The notes under the pieces were generated by a model. The model saw only the letters and a list, made by a program, of their open reading frames with translations, was not told the DNA's origin and did not search any database. A program made the translations under genes and the position numbers. From contig CABTOK010000005.1 in the NCBI GenBank assembly GCA_902486425.1, forward strand, positions 62,001-126,000: 64,000 nucleotides of DNA, given 5' to 3'. Below are positions 1 through 12,500 of the stretch, piece after piece; positions within the stretch are counted from its first letter, which is position 1; each line of letters starts with the position of its first letter. Source of the DNA: UBA11475 sp902486425 (lineage in GTDB: Bacteria > Bacillota > Clostridia > Christensenellales > Borkfalkiaceae).

Positions 1-699
1 TTCGTACACGACGTTTACCGTTTTATCGAGAAACATTCGGTCGTGAGAGACGATGACGAAGGCGTTTTTGTATGAAGAAAGGTATTTTTCAAGCCATTCG
101 GTGGCGTTTAAGTCGAGATGGTTGGTCGGTTCGTCTAAAAGAAGAACTTCGGGCTTGGAAAGAAGAAGGGTGAGAAGAGATATTTTCGTGCGCTGTCCGC
201 CCGAAAATTCGCATAAAGGCTTTTTCAGGTCGTTCTCGGTAAAGCCGAACTTTTTGGCGGCGGTCTTATATTCTTTTTTATAAAGGTATCCGCCGAGCCG
301 TTCGAATTTTTCGCTTAAATCGGAGAATTTTTTTACGTTTTTTTCGGAATGATCGGATTCGAGAGCGAAAAGCGCGGTATTCATGGCGGCTTCGGTAGCT
401 AAAACTACGGAATAAGCGGATAAAAGTTCTTCTTCAAGCGTTTTATCCGAAGTCCCGTCGAAGGTTTGCTTTAAAAAGCCTATTTCGGGACTGCCGACTT
501 TTGAAAAAGTAAACTGTTTGTCGCCGGTGCCTTCTTCGAGAGAAACTTCGCCGGTAAGAGCCTTTAAAAGAGTGGTCTTGCCTGAGCCGTTTCTGCCGAC
601 GACGGCTATATGTTCCTTTTCCCGTACGGAAAAATTAATTTCGGTAAGTATCGGCTCGCCGTCGTAAAGGACGCTGCCGTTCGTAATCGTTATCTGCAT
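1..699 (-). CDS. ABC-F family ATPase, 3' part outside window
   Basis: A soluble ATPase of the ABC-F family (ribosome-associated translation factors, some giving antibiotic resistance), reading off the left edge; 233 residues are present. The translated minus strand has Walker A GRNGSGKT (35-42), an ABC signature FSGGQRTKISL near residue 167, Walker B VLLLDEPTNHLDL near 190 and the H-loop VSHDRMFLD. DEPTNHLD is typical of ABC-F proteins, and there are no membrane segments. A second ATPase domain is expected beyond the edge if it is full length, or the visible part may itself be the second domain of a gene with an earlier start, but no upstream in-frame coding is visible. The ATG at 697-699 has no Shine-Dalgarno site and lies only 6 bases after a perfect -10 box, so the mRNA may be leaderless. 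Subfamily and any drug resistance cannot be judged. Confidence 0.88.
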   Translation of the reverse strand, partial: MQITITNGSVLYDGEPILTEINFSVREKEHIAVVGRNGSGKTTLLKALTGEVSLEEGTGDKQFTFSKVGSPEIGFLKQTFDGTSDKTLEEELLSAYSVVLATEAAMNTALFALESDHSEKNVKKFSDLSEKFERLGGYLYKKEYKTAAKKFGFTENDLKKPLCEFSGGQRTKISLLTLLLSKPEVLLLDEPTNHLDLNATEWLEKYLSSYKNAFVIVSHDRMFLDKTVNVVYE

Positions 700-705
700 A
701 CCTAA

Positions 706-733
706 ATTATATCCGATAAAAAAGATTTGTCAA
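706..733 (-). promoter_or_regulatory. Promoter of the ABC-F gene
   Basis: On the minus strand TTGACA (733-728) and TATAAT (711-706) are separated by 16 bases, both perfect consensus hexamers. Only TTAGGT lies between the -10 box and the ATG at 699, so transcription should begin at or next to the start codon. Confidence 0.7.
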
Positions 734-964
734 AGAATTTGCTTATTTTAAGACGGCTGAAAGACGAAAATACGTATAAAACAGGGTAGAATAAAGTAAA
801 AGAGAACGGAAACAGCCGGTTTGAATATGCGGAATAAAAAATCGGGTTGCGGATAATTTTATGAAGACTTTATAAATTTGTCCGTGTTTTTTGTGAAAAT
901 TGACCTAACGTTTTGTGTATTTTGTCGGTTTTATCAAAGAGATTCCAAAAATATTTTTTCTCCC

Positions 965-993
965 TTGACAAAGAAAAAATTATAATTTATTAT
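965..993 (+). promoter_or_regulatory. Promoter of adenine deaminase
   Basis: TTGACA at 965-970 and TATTAT at 988-993 with a 17-base spacer fit a housekeeping sigma promoter. A run of overlapping TATAAT-like words at 981-996 leaves the exact -10 uncertain. Confidence 0.6.
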
Positions 994-1063
994 AATTAAA
1001 AAAGGATCGGACGGCGGAACCTTATAAATAGCAAAAGTATATGCCGTTCAAAAGGTGAGAAAG

Positions 1064-2854
1064 GTGAAAAACAAATTCTGCAAATATCCTCTCGAAGATT
1101 GTACCATGACGCTTTCGGCGGTCGCTCTCGGATTCAAAAAAGCGGACGTCGTTATTAAAAATGCCAGACTTATAAACGTATGTACCAAAGAAATACAGGA
1201 AGGCGTAGACGTAGCCGTTTCGATGGGAAGAATAGCTCTTGTCGGCGACGCATCAGGCTGTACGGGCGAAAACACCGTCATCTATGACGCTACCGGCAAA
1301 TATCTCGCGCCCGCGTTTATGGACGGACATATGCATATCGAATCGTCCATGATGACGGTAGGCGAATACGCTAAGGCGGTTATTCCGCACGGCACGAGCG
1401 GCGTATTTTTCGATCCGCACGAAATCTGTAACGTCTGCGGACTCGAAGGCGTTAAAGTTATGGTCGAAGATTCCAGAAGAACTCCGTTAAAAGCCATGCT
1501 CACCGTTCCTTCGTGCGTACCCGCGGTAAAAGGATTCGAAGACACCGGTTCCAAAATCGATGCCGGCGACGTAGCGGAAGTCATGAAATGGGACGAATGC
1601 GTAGGACTCGGAGAAATGATGAACTTTCCGGGAATTATTTATTCCGATAAAGATACACACGACATCGTAGGCGCGACTCTCAAAGCGGACAAGACCGTTA
1701 CCGGTCATTATTCCACACCCGATACGGGAGCCGGATTAAACGCTTATATCGCTGCCGGCATACGTTGCTGCCACGAATCCGTTACCGAACAGTCCGCTCT
1801 TGCAAAAATGCGTCTCGGAATGTACGCTCAGCTCCGCGAAGGTTCCGCATGGCACGACCTTAAAGAAGTAGCGAAAGTCGTTACGAAACATAAAGTCGAC
1901 ACCAGATTCGCAAACCTTGTTTCCGACGACAATCACCCCGCTACTCTTATCGAAAAGGGACATCTCGACTATATAGTAAAACGCGCCGTTCAGGAAGGTA
2001 TCGACCCGATTTCGGCGATACAGATGGTAACTATCAATACCGCGGAATGCTTCGGACTCTCGCTTGAAATGGGTTCCGTTGCTCCTGCAAAGTGCGCGGA
2101 CATGGTCCTTATAACCGACCTTGAAAACGTTACCGTAGACGAGGTATTCATCGACGGCGAGCTTGTAGCGAAGGGCGGTAAAATGCTCAAGGAATTCGCT
2201 CCTTACACTTATCCCGAATCGGTTAAAAATACAGTTCACTTAAATCACCTTTCCGAAAAAGATTTTGAAATCAAGGCGGAAGGCGACGTAAAGGTAAGAA
2301 CGATCAGAGTAGGCGGCGGCAAAACCATTACCGAAGAAGAAATCATTCCGATGACTGCGGTAAACGGCAATCTTAACGCCGATCCGGAAAACGACGTTCT
2401 CAAAATCTGCGTGTTCGAAAGACATCACGGTACCGGAAACGTAGGAAAAGGCTTTGTAAAAGGCTTCGGAATAAAACACGGTGCGATCGCGCAGACGGTT
2501 GCTCACGACGCACATAATCTTCTCGTTATCGGCACCAATGATAAAGATATGGCTGTCGCGGCGAATGCTCTTATAGATTGCGGCGGCGGACAGGTTGCCG
2601 TAAAAGACGGAAAAGTCGTCGCTATAGTAGAACTTCCCGTTGCCGGACTCATGAACGAAGCATCCGCTTCCGAGATGAACGAAAAAATCGAAAAACTCGA
2701 AAAAGCATGGAAAGATCTCGGTTGCACGCTTCCTTCGCCGTTTATGACGAACTCCGGTCTTTCGCTCGCGTGTATACCCAATATAAGAATAACCGACAAA
2801 GGTCTCGTTGACTGCGTGAACTTCAGATTCGTAGACCTTATAGTAAAAGACTAA
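1064..2854 (+). CDS. ade: Adenine deaminase
   Basis: Cytosolic amidohydrolase converting adenine to hypoxanthine and ammonia in purine salvage. The metal-binding HMHIESSM motif follows the APAFMDG strand near residue 85. FDPHEI, GHYSTPDTG, HES and SDDNHP motifs and the C-terminal glycine-rich region (VAHDAHNLLVIG, GLSLACIPNIRI) are typical of bacterial adenine deaminases. The length of about 596 residues is normal. A GTG at 1055 is possible, but GTG at 1064 is preferred because GGTGA (1054-1058) sits 5 bases before it; an ATG at 1106 lacks a clear ribosome site. The gene is monocistronic, with its own promoter and a terminator at 2929-2957. Confidence 0.93.
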   Translation: MKNKFCKYPLEDCTMTLSAVALGFKKADVVIKNARLINVCTKEIQEGVDVAVSMGRIALVGDASGCTGENTVIYDATGKYLAPAFMDGHMHIESSMMTVGEYAKAVIPHGTSGVFFDPHEICNVCGLEGVKVMVEDSRRTPLKAMLTVPSCVPAVKGFEDTGSKIDAGDVAEVMKWDECVGLGEMMNFPGIIYSDKDTHDIVGATLKADKTVTGHYSTPDTGAGLNAYIAAGIRCCHESVTEQSALAKMRLGMYAQLREGSAWHDLKEVAKVVTKHKVDTRFANLVSDDNHPATLIEKGHLDYIVKRAVQEGIDPISAIQMVTINTAECFGLSLEMGSVAPAKCADMVLITDLENVTVDEVFIDGELVAKGGKMLKEFAPYTYPESVKNTVHLNHLSEKDFEIKAEGDVKVRTIRVGGGKTITEEEIIPMTAVNGNLNADPENDVLKICVFERHHGTGNVGKGFVKGFGIKHGAIAQTVAHDAHNLLVIGTNDKDMAVAANALIDCGGGQVAVKDGKVVAIVELPVAGLMNEASASEMNEKIEKLEKAWKDLGCTLPSPFMTNSGLSLACIPNIRITDKGLVDCVNFRFVDLIVKD

Positions 2855-2928
2855 TCGGATAAAGGCAGCGTTGCGGCGATACCGTTTCTGCCGAATCGAG
2901 TACATAATTCAATAAAACACAGAAAAGA

Positions 2929-2957
2929 AAAGACGCCTTAAAACGACGTCTTTTTTT
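2929..2957 (+). terminator. Terminator of adenine deaminase
   Basis: AAAGACG (2929-2935) pairs with CGTCTTT (2947-2953) around an 11-base loop and runs into a T tract. Confidence 0.75.
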
Positions 2958-3533
2958 GCTGTTTTTTAGGCGGCTTGAATTTAACTGAAAAAATAGAATA
3001 ACGGAGTAAAACGATAAAGACGATATATTCCGCCCGGAAATACATATAATAAAAAAATAAACGGTGAAAATATATTTCCGCATTTTTACCGACAAAAACC
3101 GATTTAAATTAAAATCGCGGTAAAATCGTTAAGAATTTTGCTACAGTTATGTTATAATATTTAAATAAAATTATTATAGCTTATAGTTTTTAGACGACTT
3201 TTAGACGACGGTTTTGCGGTAAAAATCGCAGAAATAAGAAAAATTGTTTTAAGTTAAGTTCACTTTTTTTCGTTCATAAGTAGTTTTTACGAAAAAAACG
3301 ACTGTTTTATCGGTACAAAAACGACAGATAAGTACCGTCAAAAGATTTTTGTAAAAAAGTTCTTAAAAAAGTAAACAATTTTTTATTATTCCAAACAAAA
3401 ACGCTTGACAAACGCTTTCCATATATGTAAAATTAAAGAATAATAAAACGGTAAGCGGTTTTTTACCTTTCGTACGGGGATAAAAACTTTTATCGTAAAA
3501 AGCAGAAATGAGAATAAAAATGGAGGAAGACTC
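2958..3533. other. AT-rich gap before the giant LRR gene
   Basis: About 575 bases without a convincing gene. It contains an extended -10 element (TGTTATAAT, 3150-3158) with a poor -35, a close direct repeat of TTTTAGACGAC (about 3187-3209), the main promoter at 3405-3433, and in the leader an inverted repeat GGTAA/TTACC (3450-3454 and 3463-3467). Confidence 0.5.
3405..3433 (+). promoter_or_regulatory. Promoter of the giant LRR lipoprotein
   Basis: TTGACA at 3405-3410, a 17-base spacer and TAAAAT at 3428-3433. This gives an mRNA leader of about 95 bases to the ATG at 3534. The LRR lipoprotein gene at 61138 has the same layout and the same -10 hexamer. Confidence 0.7.
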
Positions 3534-6500
3534 ATGAAAGCAAAGAAAATATTTTTAGCGATTCTTTCCGTTATGATGGCTTTTTGCTGTGCGGGACTCG
3601 TAGCCTGCAAAGACAACAACAAGCCTAAGCCTAATCCGGGCGGAAAGGACGATGCGCTTGACAGCTCGGCGTACGGTAGTTATTATTATCTTACGACCGA
3701 AGACGAGTATAAGCTTACGGTCGACGCTTCGAATTTTAACATGACCAGACAGGATCTTAAAATCGAAAACGACAGAGCAAGCTACACCGGAACTTATACT
3801 TATAAAGACGGAGTAGTCAGCGTTGCCTTCAAGGATAATACTACGGCAACGGCGACTTACGACAAAACCGAGGGCGTTTTCACCGTAAAGTATGAAAATT
3901 CCACGCTCACTTTCGTTAAAGACGTAACCTATACAGTTACGTTTAATTCTAACGGCGGCAGCAGCGTAGAATCTCAGCAGGTAAGAAACGGTCAGACAGC
4001 AAAGTCTCCCGTTCCTCCGGTTAAAGACGGCTATACTTTCCTTAAATGGTATAAGGACGCCGCTCTTACAAACGCTTATAACTTCAACAACGATCCAGTA
4101 ACTTCGGACATGACGCTGTACGCTAAATACGGCGATAAAATGGCTGCCGAATTTACCGTAAGATTCGTGACCGGATTCGACGATCTTTCCGTCGCAGAAG
4201 CTACTACCGTGGATGGAAAACTTTCCGCTGCGGACGTTCCCGCTCTTACGAAAGAAGGCTATACGTTCGTAGGCTGGTGGCTCAGCGCATATGAAGATTC
4301 GGCTAAGCCTACCGCAATGTACGAAGAAGGTTATACGTTCACTCAGAGCGAAACTTTATATGCGGTATGGAACGCTTCCGGCTCGAACGAAATGCACGTA
4401 AGCGTATACGGCGATAAAATAAAAGTTTACAACCCATCTACTACAGGCGGCGCGTACGAACTCGAAGTATTAAACGCCAAAGGAGTTAAGGTAGACAGTA
4501 AGGACGGTCTGTTCAGCGGAACGTTCGATTACGATTTTTCCGTTCTTGACGAAGGCGATTATACCGTTAACGTAACTTACGGCGGAAGAACCGCTGCCGC
4601 TTATTACAAAAACAAGGCTTTGGCGAGAGTTTCGTTCTTCAGAGTAGAAGAAGGTGTATTCATGTTCAACGAAGTCGCTCATGCGGAATACTATACCGTA
4701 ACGATCGACTGCGGAAACAAAGATCACGAACACGAAAACCTTAAAGTAAACGGAAATTCGTATAACTTTGCAAGCTGCGAAATGCAGGAAGGCGGTATAA
4801 GATTTACCGTTAAAGCATATGCGGACGGATATCTTACTTCTACATCCGAAGTATACGTTTACAAAAAGAATCTTTCCGAGGTTACAGGTCTTGCTTACGA
4901 TCCGGTCAAGTCTGAACTTACCTGGAATGCGGTAGCGAACGCAGATAACTACGTGGTTACCGTTAACGGCGAATCTTACGTCGTAGAAGGAACTTCTTAC
5001 TCGCTCCGCTACGAGACCGGCAGCGTAAAAGTAAGCGTAAAAGCCGAAGCGAAAGGATATATATCTTCGACTGCGACTTTAGACGTAACCGTTTCCAGAC
5101 TCGCTACGCCGACGAATATTAAAATCTCGAACAACGTTATTACATGGGATGCGGTAGAAGGCGCAACCGGATATATCGTAAAAATGCTCGGAAGAGAAAG
5201 CGAAGTAACCGGAACGTCTTACACTATCCCCGCAAAAACTACGGCTTCGGCGAAGATCACTATAATCTCCAAAGCAGCTAATTCCGCTAACAACTCGGTT
5301 GCTTCCGAAGAAATAGAAATCGAAAATTACGCAAGCTCGATGAACCCCGTATACAACAACGGCAAGGTTACCTGGGCTTACAGATACGGCGTAGATACTT
5401 ACGTTGTTAAGGTAAACGACGGCGAAGAAGTCGAAGTTTCCGGCAAAAACGAAGCGAACGTCGTTCTTACCAAGGAAGGCGAAAACGTAATTTACGTAAA
5501 AGCAAAATCGGACAAATCGTGGCAGACCGCGGACGTTACCGCTTATAAGGTAACTTACGAAGTTTCGGGCGGCAGAACGGTCGAAACAGAATATAAAGCA
5601 AAAGGAGATCCGATCAATCTTCCCGAATCGAATAAAGACGGATACGATTTCGGCGGCTGGTATCTGAATAAAGACGGAGCCCAGGGCAACGGCGAAAAAT
5701 ATTCCGATTATAAATTCACCGATACTAAAAATATGACTCTGTACGCTTCCTGGAGTCCCAAGACGTACACGATTTATCTTAAACTCGACGAAGCGGACGA
5801 AAATCCCACCGAAGTATACGTAAAATACAGAGAACACTTCAATCTCGGCGTTGCAAACGGCCACGATGCGGCAAAGATGTTCAAAGGTTGGTATGACGCA
5901 GCCGGCGGATTCGGCACCGCATATACCGACAGAAACGGTAACTCGAACTTCATATTCAACAACACTTCGGATAAGGTTTTATATTCCGGCTGGTATACCG
6001 TTCTCGCGTTCAGCGACGCTGTTACCGATCCGAAGAATTTACAGGTAAAGAAAGGCCGCGACCTTACGGTAAAAGATAATCTTATAGAAGAAGTTACGAT
6101 ACCCGAAGTTTATAACGGAAGAAAGGTAACCGAAATCAACGCTCTCGCGTTCGAAGGCTGCTCGACTCTTAAAACTATAAATATTCCGGAATCGATCGAA
6201 TACCTTTCGATTTCCAACATCGAAAACGCGTCTTCCGGTACCGGTTCCGCATTCCAGAAAGATACCCTTCTCGAAGCGGTAAACGTTTACGGCGACGGAA
6301 CACATAAAACCAAATACTTCTCCGAAGACGGCGTAGTATACGCAAACGAAGACGACGGCAGCGTATCGCTTTTATTGGTACCCGCGGCTAAGAAAGGCTC
6401 GTTCAGAATTTCGGATAAAGCCGATTATATTCCTTCGAGAGTAATGCAGAGCTCTTTGGTTACGGAACTTATAATTCCCGCGTCGGTTAAAGAAATCGGC

Positions 6501-9500
6501 GGTAACGCTTTCGATAGTGCAAAGTTTACGAGAGTAGAATTCGAAAGCGGAACAGGCAGCGATCTTTCGCTTACGATAGGAGACAGAGCTTTCAAATCCT
6601 GCTCGAGTCTTACAACGGTTGTTCTTCCTGCGCATCTTACCGAATTCAATCCGAAGATGTTCCTTTCCAACTCCTCGCTTAACACGATCGAAGTTAACGG
6701 AACCAACGGCAAATACACTTCCGTAGACGGTATGCTTTGCGAAAAGGGAGAATCGGGCGAAAACGGACTTACGCTCGTTTACGTTCCCGCGGGTTATTCG
6801 AAGAACCCTGTGGCGGCAGCCGCGAAAGGCAATATCGAAATCCCGAACAAAATCACCAGAATAGGCGACTATGCGTTCGCCGTTCTCAACGTACCCGCAA
6901 GCGCTCCCACCGGCGGCAAGGTCGAAACCGAAGACGATTACACTTTCGGCGGCGTAAAATACATTTACTCGGTAAAAATACATTACGGCGTAACTTATAT
7001 AGGTAAAGGCGCATTCAAGAATTGTGCAAATATCAAAACCGTAGAATTCGAAGAAGCGCAGGTATCTATCGGACTTAAACTCGATATTCGCGAAGAAGCG
7101 TTTGCAGGATGCACGGCAATTAAGTCGGTTACGCTTCCCGCACACACCAAAACGGTAGAAAAATACGCTTTCTCGGGAGCGACAAGCCTTACTACCGTAA
7201 CGGTAAACGTTATAGAAGGCGCAACGCTCGAAAGCGGCGCGTTCCAGAATAAAGAAAACGGCGATTACTACGTTACTAAAGTCAACATAGGCAAGAATAC
7301 CGACATATTCGACATCAACGGCGTATTCGGCGGAACGAAAATAACCGCCGTAGAAGTCGACAAAGAAAACCCGTATATCTCTTCGGTAGAAGGCGTACTC
7401 TTCAATGCGGAAGGAACCACGCTTTTATTCTACCCGGCAGGTAAACTCGGCTCGTATGTAATCCCCGAAAAGGTTACCGAAATCGCGTCTGCGGTGTTCA
7501 GCGGAAAGACCAATATTACCGAAATAACGATCGGTAAAAACGTTAAAATAATCGGCGACCGCGCGTTCAAAGACTGCAGGCTTCTTACTTCGGTTATTTT
7601 CGAAGCCGACGGAACGGAAGCTCTCGATATACGTTCGGAAGCGTTCATGGGATGTTCGTCTTTAAGCGAAATATTCATTCCCGAAAGAACGACGAATCTC
7701 GGCGCGAGAGCATTCGCAAACTGCACAGGCTTTACCTCGATAAACATTCCCTCGAACGTAGAAAACATGTTCGAAACGGAAGGTGAAAAGAAGGTATTCA
7801 ACATATTCGAAGGTTGTACCAGACTTGCGACGATCACCGTGGCGGCGGACAACGCAAACTATCTTGCCGAAGGAAACGTTCTTTATACCAAAGAAAATTC
7901 AGTAGCGACCGAACTTATCTTCGTTCCCGTAAGAAGAACGGGCGAAGTTCACGTACCCGCAACGGTTAACTACGTAATCGACAGAGCGTTCTACCAGAAC
8001 ATGGGCGTAACGGGAGTTATCTTCGACAAAACCGATAATGCGGAATTCGTTCTCGGCGACGAAGTATTCAGCGGAGCGAGAGCTCTTACCTCGGTAAGTC
8101 TTCCCGCAGGTCTTAAAGAAATTAAAGAAAAATCATTCCTCGAATGTGCAAGACTCGAATCCGTTACTATCCCGTACACCGTAGAAAAAATAGGCGAACT
8201 TGCCTTCTACGGTTGTGCGAAACTTTCGTCGGTAAATTTCGAAGCGGTAAAAGAAGGCGAAACGGCTAACAAGCTCGTAATCGCCGACGGCGCGGACTAT
8301 AACGGCGGAACGTTCGGCGTATTCGGCGAATGCTACTCGCTTGAAACGATTGTATTCCCCGAAAGAACTTCAGTAATCGGAAGCTATGCTTTCGGACAGA
8401 GTTCGAACGCAAAGACGGACAGCTATCTTAAGACCGTAACCATACCGTCCACAATCGAATCGATCGGAATGTACGCATTCGGTTACTGCACCGGCATAAC
8501 GGCGATAAACATGCCCGAAACGTCGGCTCTCGAAGACAGAGGCTCCATAGGGGCAATAGGATTCGGCGCGTTTGCGGGACTCGATAAACTTACGGCGATC
8601 AAAATTCCCTCGTCCGAAAAGCAGTACACCATTTCCGGTAAAGCGTTTATCGGCACAGGAATAACTTCGGTTAAAATCCCCGCAAACGTAAAGGAAATAG
8701 TAAGCACCGATCCGACCAAGACCAGTACTGCCCTTTACGGCGCATTTGCGAATATGCCTGCTCTCGAAAGCGTTGAATTCGCTGCAAACAGCGCAATGAC
8801 CGTTATAAGCGCAGGTGCATTCAGAGATAACGATTATTTAAACAAAGTAGTTTTACCCGCAGGAATACAATCCATAGGCGATAGCGCGTTTAATTCCGCA
8901 GGCGAAAAGACGGATAAGGAATTCAACGTAACATTCACCGCGAAAGAAGACGGCACTTATGCGTTAAAAACGATAGGAAATTTCGCATTCGGTTATGCAA
9001 TTAACTTAAAGAGCATAACCCTTCCCGACGGACTTACGTCTATCGGCAACAGTGCGTTCTTCAAAACGGCACTCACTTCGGTAACCATTCCTTACACGGT
9101 AACTACGATCGGTACGTCCGCATTTGCAGGAGTCGCGGACGGAAGAAGCGAACTTACCGAAGTTACCTTCAACGTAGGTGAGAACGGCAAATCGAAACTT
9201 CAGGCTATAAAAGCCGGGGCGTTCAAAAACACCAGAATCGTTAACGTAGTATTCCCCGAAACCGAACAGGAACTTGTTCTCGGCGGCGAATCCAATAATG
9301 TATTGGCACCCGGACTTTTTGTTGGAGATACCGACCTTAAGACGGCGCACATCTCGCTTTCGATAAAGGACGTAACGGGCGTATTCGAAGGTTGTCCCAA
9401 CATGACCGCGATAAGCGTAGCCGAAGGACACACGGTTTACAGCTCCAAAGAAAACGATCCTATACTTTACAACGCAAATCAGACCGGCATAGTTTATATC

Positions 9501-12500
9501 TGCGGTCAGCTTAAAGGCAACAACGGCGTATATGCGATCGACGGCAATATCACGACGATCGACGCAAAAGCCTTTGCCGAACAGTTATCTCTTACCAAGG
9601 TAGAAATTCCCGCATCGGTAATGACTATCGGCGAAGAAGCTTTCAAAGGCAGCTCGAACCTTGTCGAAGTAGCTTTCGAACACGGCAACGGCGTAACCAG
9701 CCAGCTTGTTTCGATCGGCGCGTCCGCATTTGCGAACTGCACGGCTCTTACCACGATAAAACTTCCCTCAAACAGCACCTTCACCGTACTCGAAACGTTG
9801 GTATTCTCGGGATGTACATCGCTTACTTCGATAACGCTTCCCGAAGGACTCTTAACAATCGAACAGTTGGCTCTTTCCAATACGGGTATAACCGACCTTA
9901 CGATACCTTCTACGGTAAAGACTCTCGGCGATTACAATAAATACGCTACCCAGATGAGCGGCGTATACAGCAGCCTTGAACACGGTATTCTTTTCTCCAA
10001 AGAATCTTCGGGCAACTTCACCGCGAAACTTCAGAAACTTACCATTCTCGGCAATCCCGAAAGCATAGGTATAGGCGCGTTCGCATACTGCCGTTCGCTT
10101 ACCGAAGTACACCTTTCTAACAATTTAACGACGATCGGCATAGGCATGTTCGCAGGATGTCAGAATCTTTCGACCATAAAAACAGTAGACGAAGCCGGCA
10201 ACGTTAAAGGCGAAAACGGCAAAGCGATACTTCCGGGCAGACTTATCGAAATCGGTAACTTTGCGTTCAGCGGTGCCGGAATCAGAGAAATAACCATTCC
10301 CGAAAGCGTTGAAAAGATCGGCGAGAACAAGATGGGATCTTCGTCCACAGGCGAAAGCCCCTTCAATCATCCTTCCGATTATTCGGGCGATTATACCAGC
10401 TATTCGTTCTATATGAACTATCCTTCGGCACTTGAAAAGGTAACCATACTTACCTCCAAAGCAACGTATTCCAACTCGACATTCTTATCTTGCAGCGCGC
10501 TTACGACGGTAGTTCTTAACAAAAATATGACGGCTATCCCCGCAGGTATGTTCAATAGAACGGACTCTCTCAGAACGATACAGGAAATCGACTCCGTTAC
10601 CGGTGTAGTTTCAGGTAAAGAAGGCGAAATAACCATTCCTTCCGGCGTAAAAACGATAGGTAAGGACGTATTCGAAAAGTCCGGTATCGAAAGAATAGTC
10701 TTCGGCGAAAACATCGAAACCATCGAAACCGGGACGTTCGGAATATTCTATCACGCGGATAACTTAAAGAGCATAACCATACTCGGAGATAAGACCGTAT
10801 TGAAAGGTAAGCTCGCTTCATATTGCGATTCGTTGACCGAAGTTATACTTAACAAAAACACAACGACCATAAACTCGCAGCTTATCAACTATTCGGCTTC
10901 GTTCAACACCTTAAAACTTTACGATCCCGAAACGAAGCAGACTATAGGCAACGACGGCGAGGTTTGGGTTCCCGCGACGATGGAAACCATTCCTAACTTG
11001 TTCCTCTGCAATGCGTCTTCGATTACGACGGTAGTAATGAACGACGCCGTAACAGAGTTCGAAGCGAGAGCTATCTATGAGTGTTATTCGTTTACGACGA
11101 TGAAGACTTATAAGGTAGACGAAAACGGAAATTTCGTTACGGATAAAGACGGCAATATCGTTCTTTACGGAAACGACGGCGAAGTAAGATTCCCGTCCGC
11201 ACTCGCAACTATAGACGACGGTGCTTTATACGGCACGGTTGCGACGACCGTTGTATTTGCGGGTAACGCTCTTAAGACAATACCCGACAAGGCGTTCGAA
11301 CGTAACAAGAGCCTCGATACGGTTAAATACGTTTCCGGCACCGACGAAAACGGCAACGAAGTAATAGTAGGTAAAGAAGGCGAAGTCTGGATTCCCGAAG
11401 GAGTTACTTCCGTCAATACGACGATATTGCTTAACTCGCCGATAAAGAAGGTTGTACTTCCCACGACGCTTACCAAACTCGGCGACGGCACCAGAACCGA
11501 AAAGGACGGTACGTTCTATAACTCCAAGACTCTTCAGGAAGTAGACGTAAGAAGCAACAACATTACGACGGTATGCGCAGGCGTATTTGCCGGATGTTCG
11601 GGACTTAAAAAGGTTATTCTTCCGTCGAATCTTCCGTCGATCGAAAAGTATTTCTTCAAAGACTGCACGTCTCTCGAATATATAATCGTAAGAGACGAAG
11701 AGGGCAATCTTTCGACCGAAGACAATACCACCGCGGTAATACCCGAAGGCGTAACTTCGATAGGCGATTACGCGTTCTATAACACCGGTATCGGTTCGGC
11801 TAAATTCGGCACGAAGCTTAAAACGATAGGCGACGGCGCATTCTCTAACTGTCTCAACATGACGGCGTTCAAGATAGCCGAAGGCAATACCAACTTCAAG
11901 ACAAGCAGCGGCTTGCTTCTCGATAGCGCAGGTAACTTCCTCGCATATCCCGCAGGTCTCGACAAAGACGTCGTAATGCCCGAAGGCATAACCGTAATTG
12001 CCGACAACGCGTTTGCGGACAGCAATATAAGAAGCATTCATATCCCCGCTTCGGTAACCGAAATCGGGGCAGAGGCTTTCAAAAATACTACCAATTTAAG
12101 GGAAGTAACGTTTGCGGATAACAGCCAGCTTTCCGTAATCGGAGACAGAGCTTTCCAGGGATCTTCGTTAAGAAAGATAACCATTCCCGCTTCGGTTGCC
12201 AAGTTAGGTACGCCCGTGGCGGAAAGCAAAGGCACGACGTATTACTACAGTAACACCGACCTCAACAAGAACGGCGTATTTATGGATTGCGACAAGCTCA
12301 AAGAAGTAGTTATGCTCTGCAACCCGACGACTATCGCACAGGGTACGTTTGCGGGCTGCTCGAGACTTAAAACGGTGACGCTTCCCGAAACGATGCTCGA
12401 AATCCCCGAATTCACCTTCTATAACTGCACCAGCCTTGTAACCGTCAAGACGGTTTCGGGCGATACGGTAAGAGGCGAAGACGAAGTAGTCACTCTTCCG

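Larger units (their letters stand above)
700..1063. other. Divergent intergenic region
   Basis: This AT-rich gap holds divergent promoters for the ABC-F gene (left) and adenine deaminase (right). Between 740 and 960 I see no coding sequence, no strong hairpin and no recognisable purine riboswitch; the predicted leader of the deaminase (about 1000-1063) is too short for one. Confidence 0.6.

Noticed and set aside
53..283. Plus-strand frame of 76 residues at the left end
   Set aside because: It is antisense to the clear ABC-F coding sequence with intact Walker and signature motifs.
1000..1063. Possible purine riboswitch ahead of adenine deaminase
   Set aside because: The predicted leader is only about 60 bases and lacks the three-way-junction signature; there is no terminator or sequestering stem.
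3187..3209. Direct repeat of TTTTAGACGAC as an insertion target duplication
   Set aside because: The copies are adjacent with nothing between them and no transposase is near.
5079..5864. Long minus-strand frames opposite the giant LRR gene and other large genes
   Set aside because: They are shadows of strongly biased coding sequence on the plus strand: low-complexity Phe/Tyr/Arg-rich translations without ribosome sites or family motifs.
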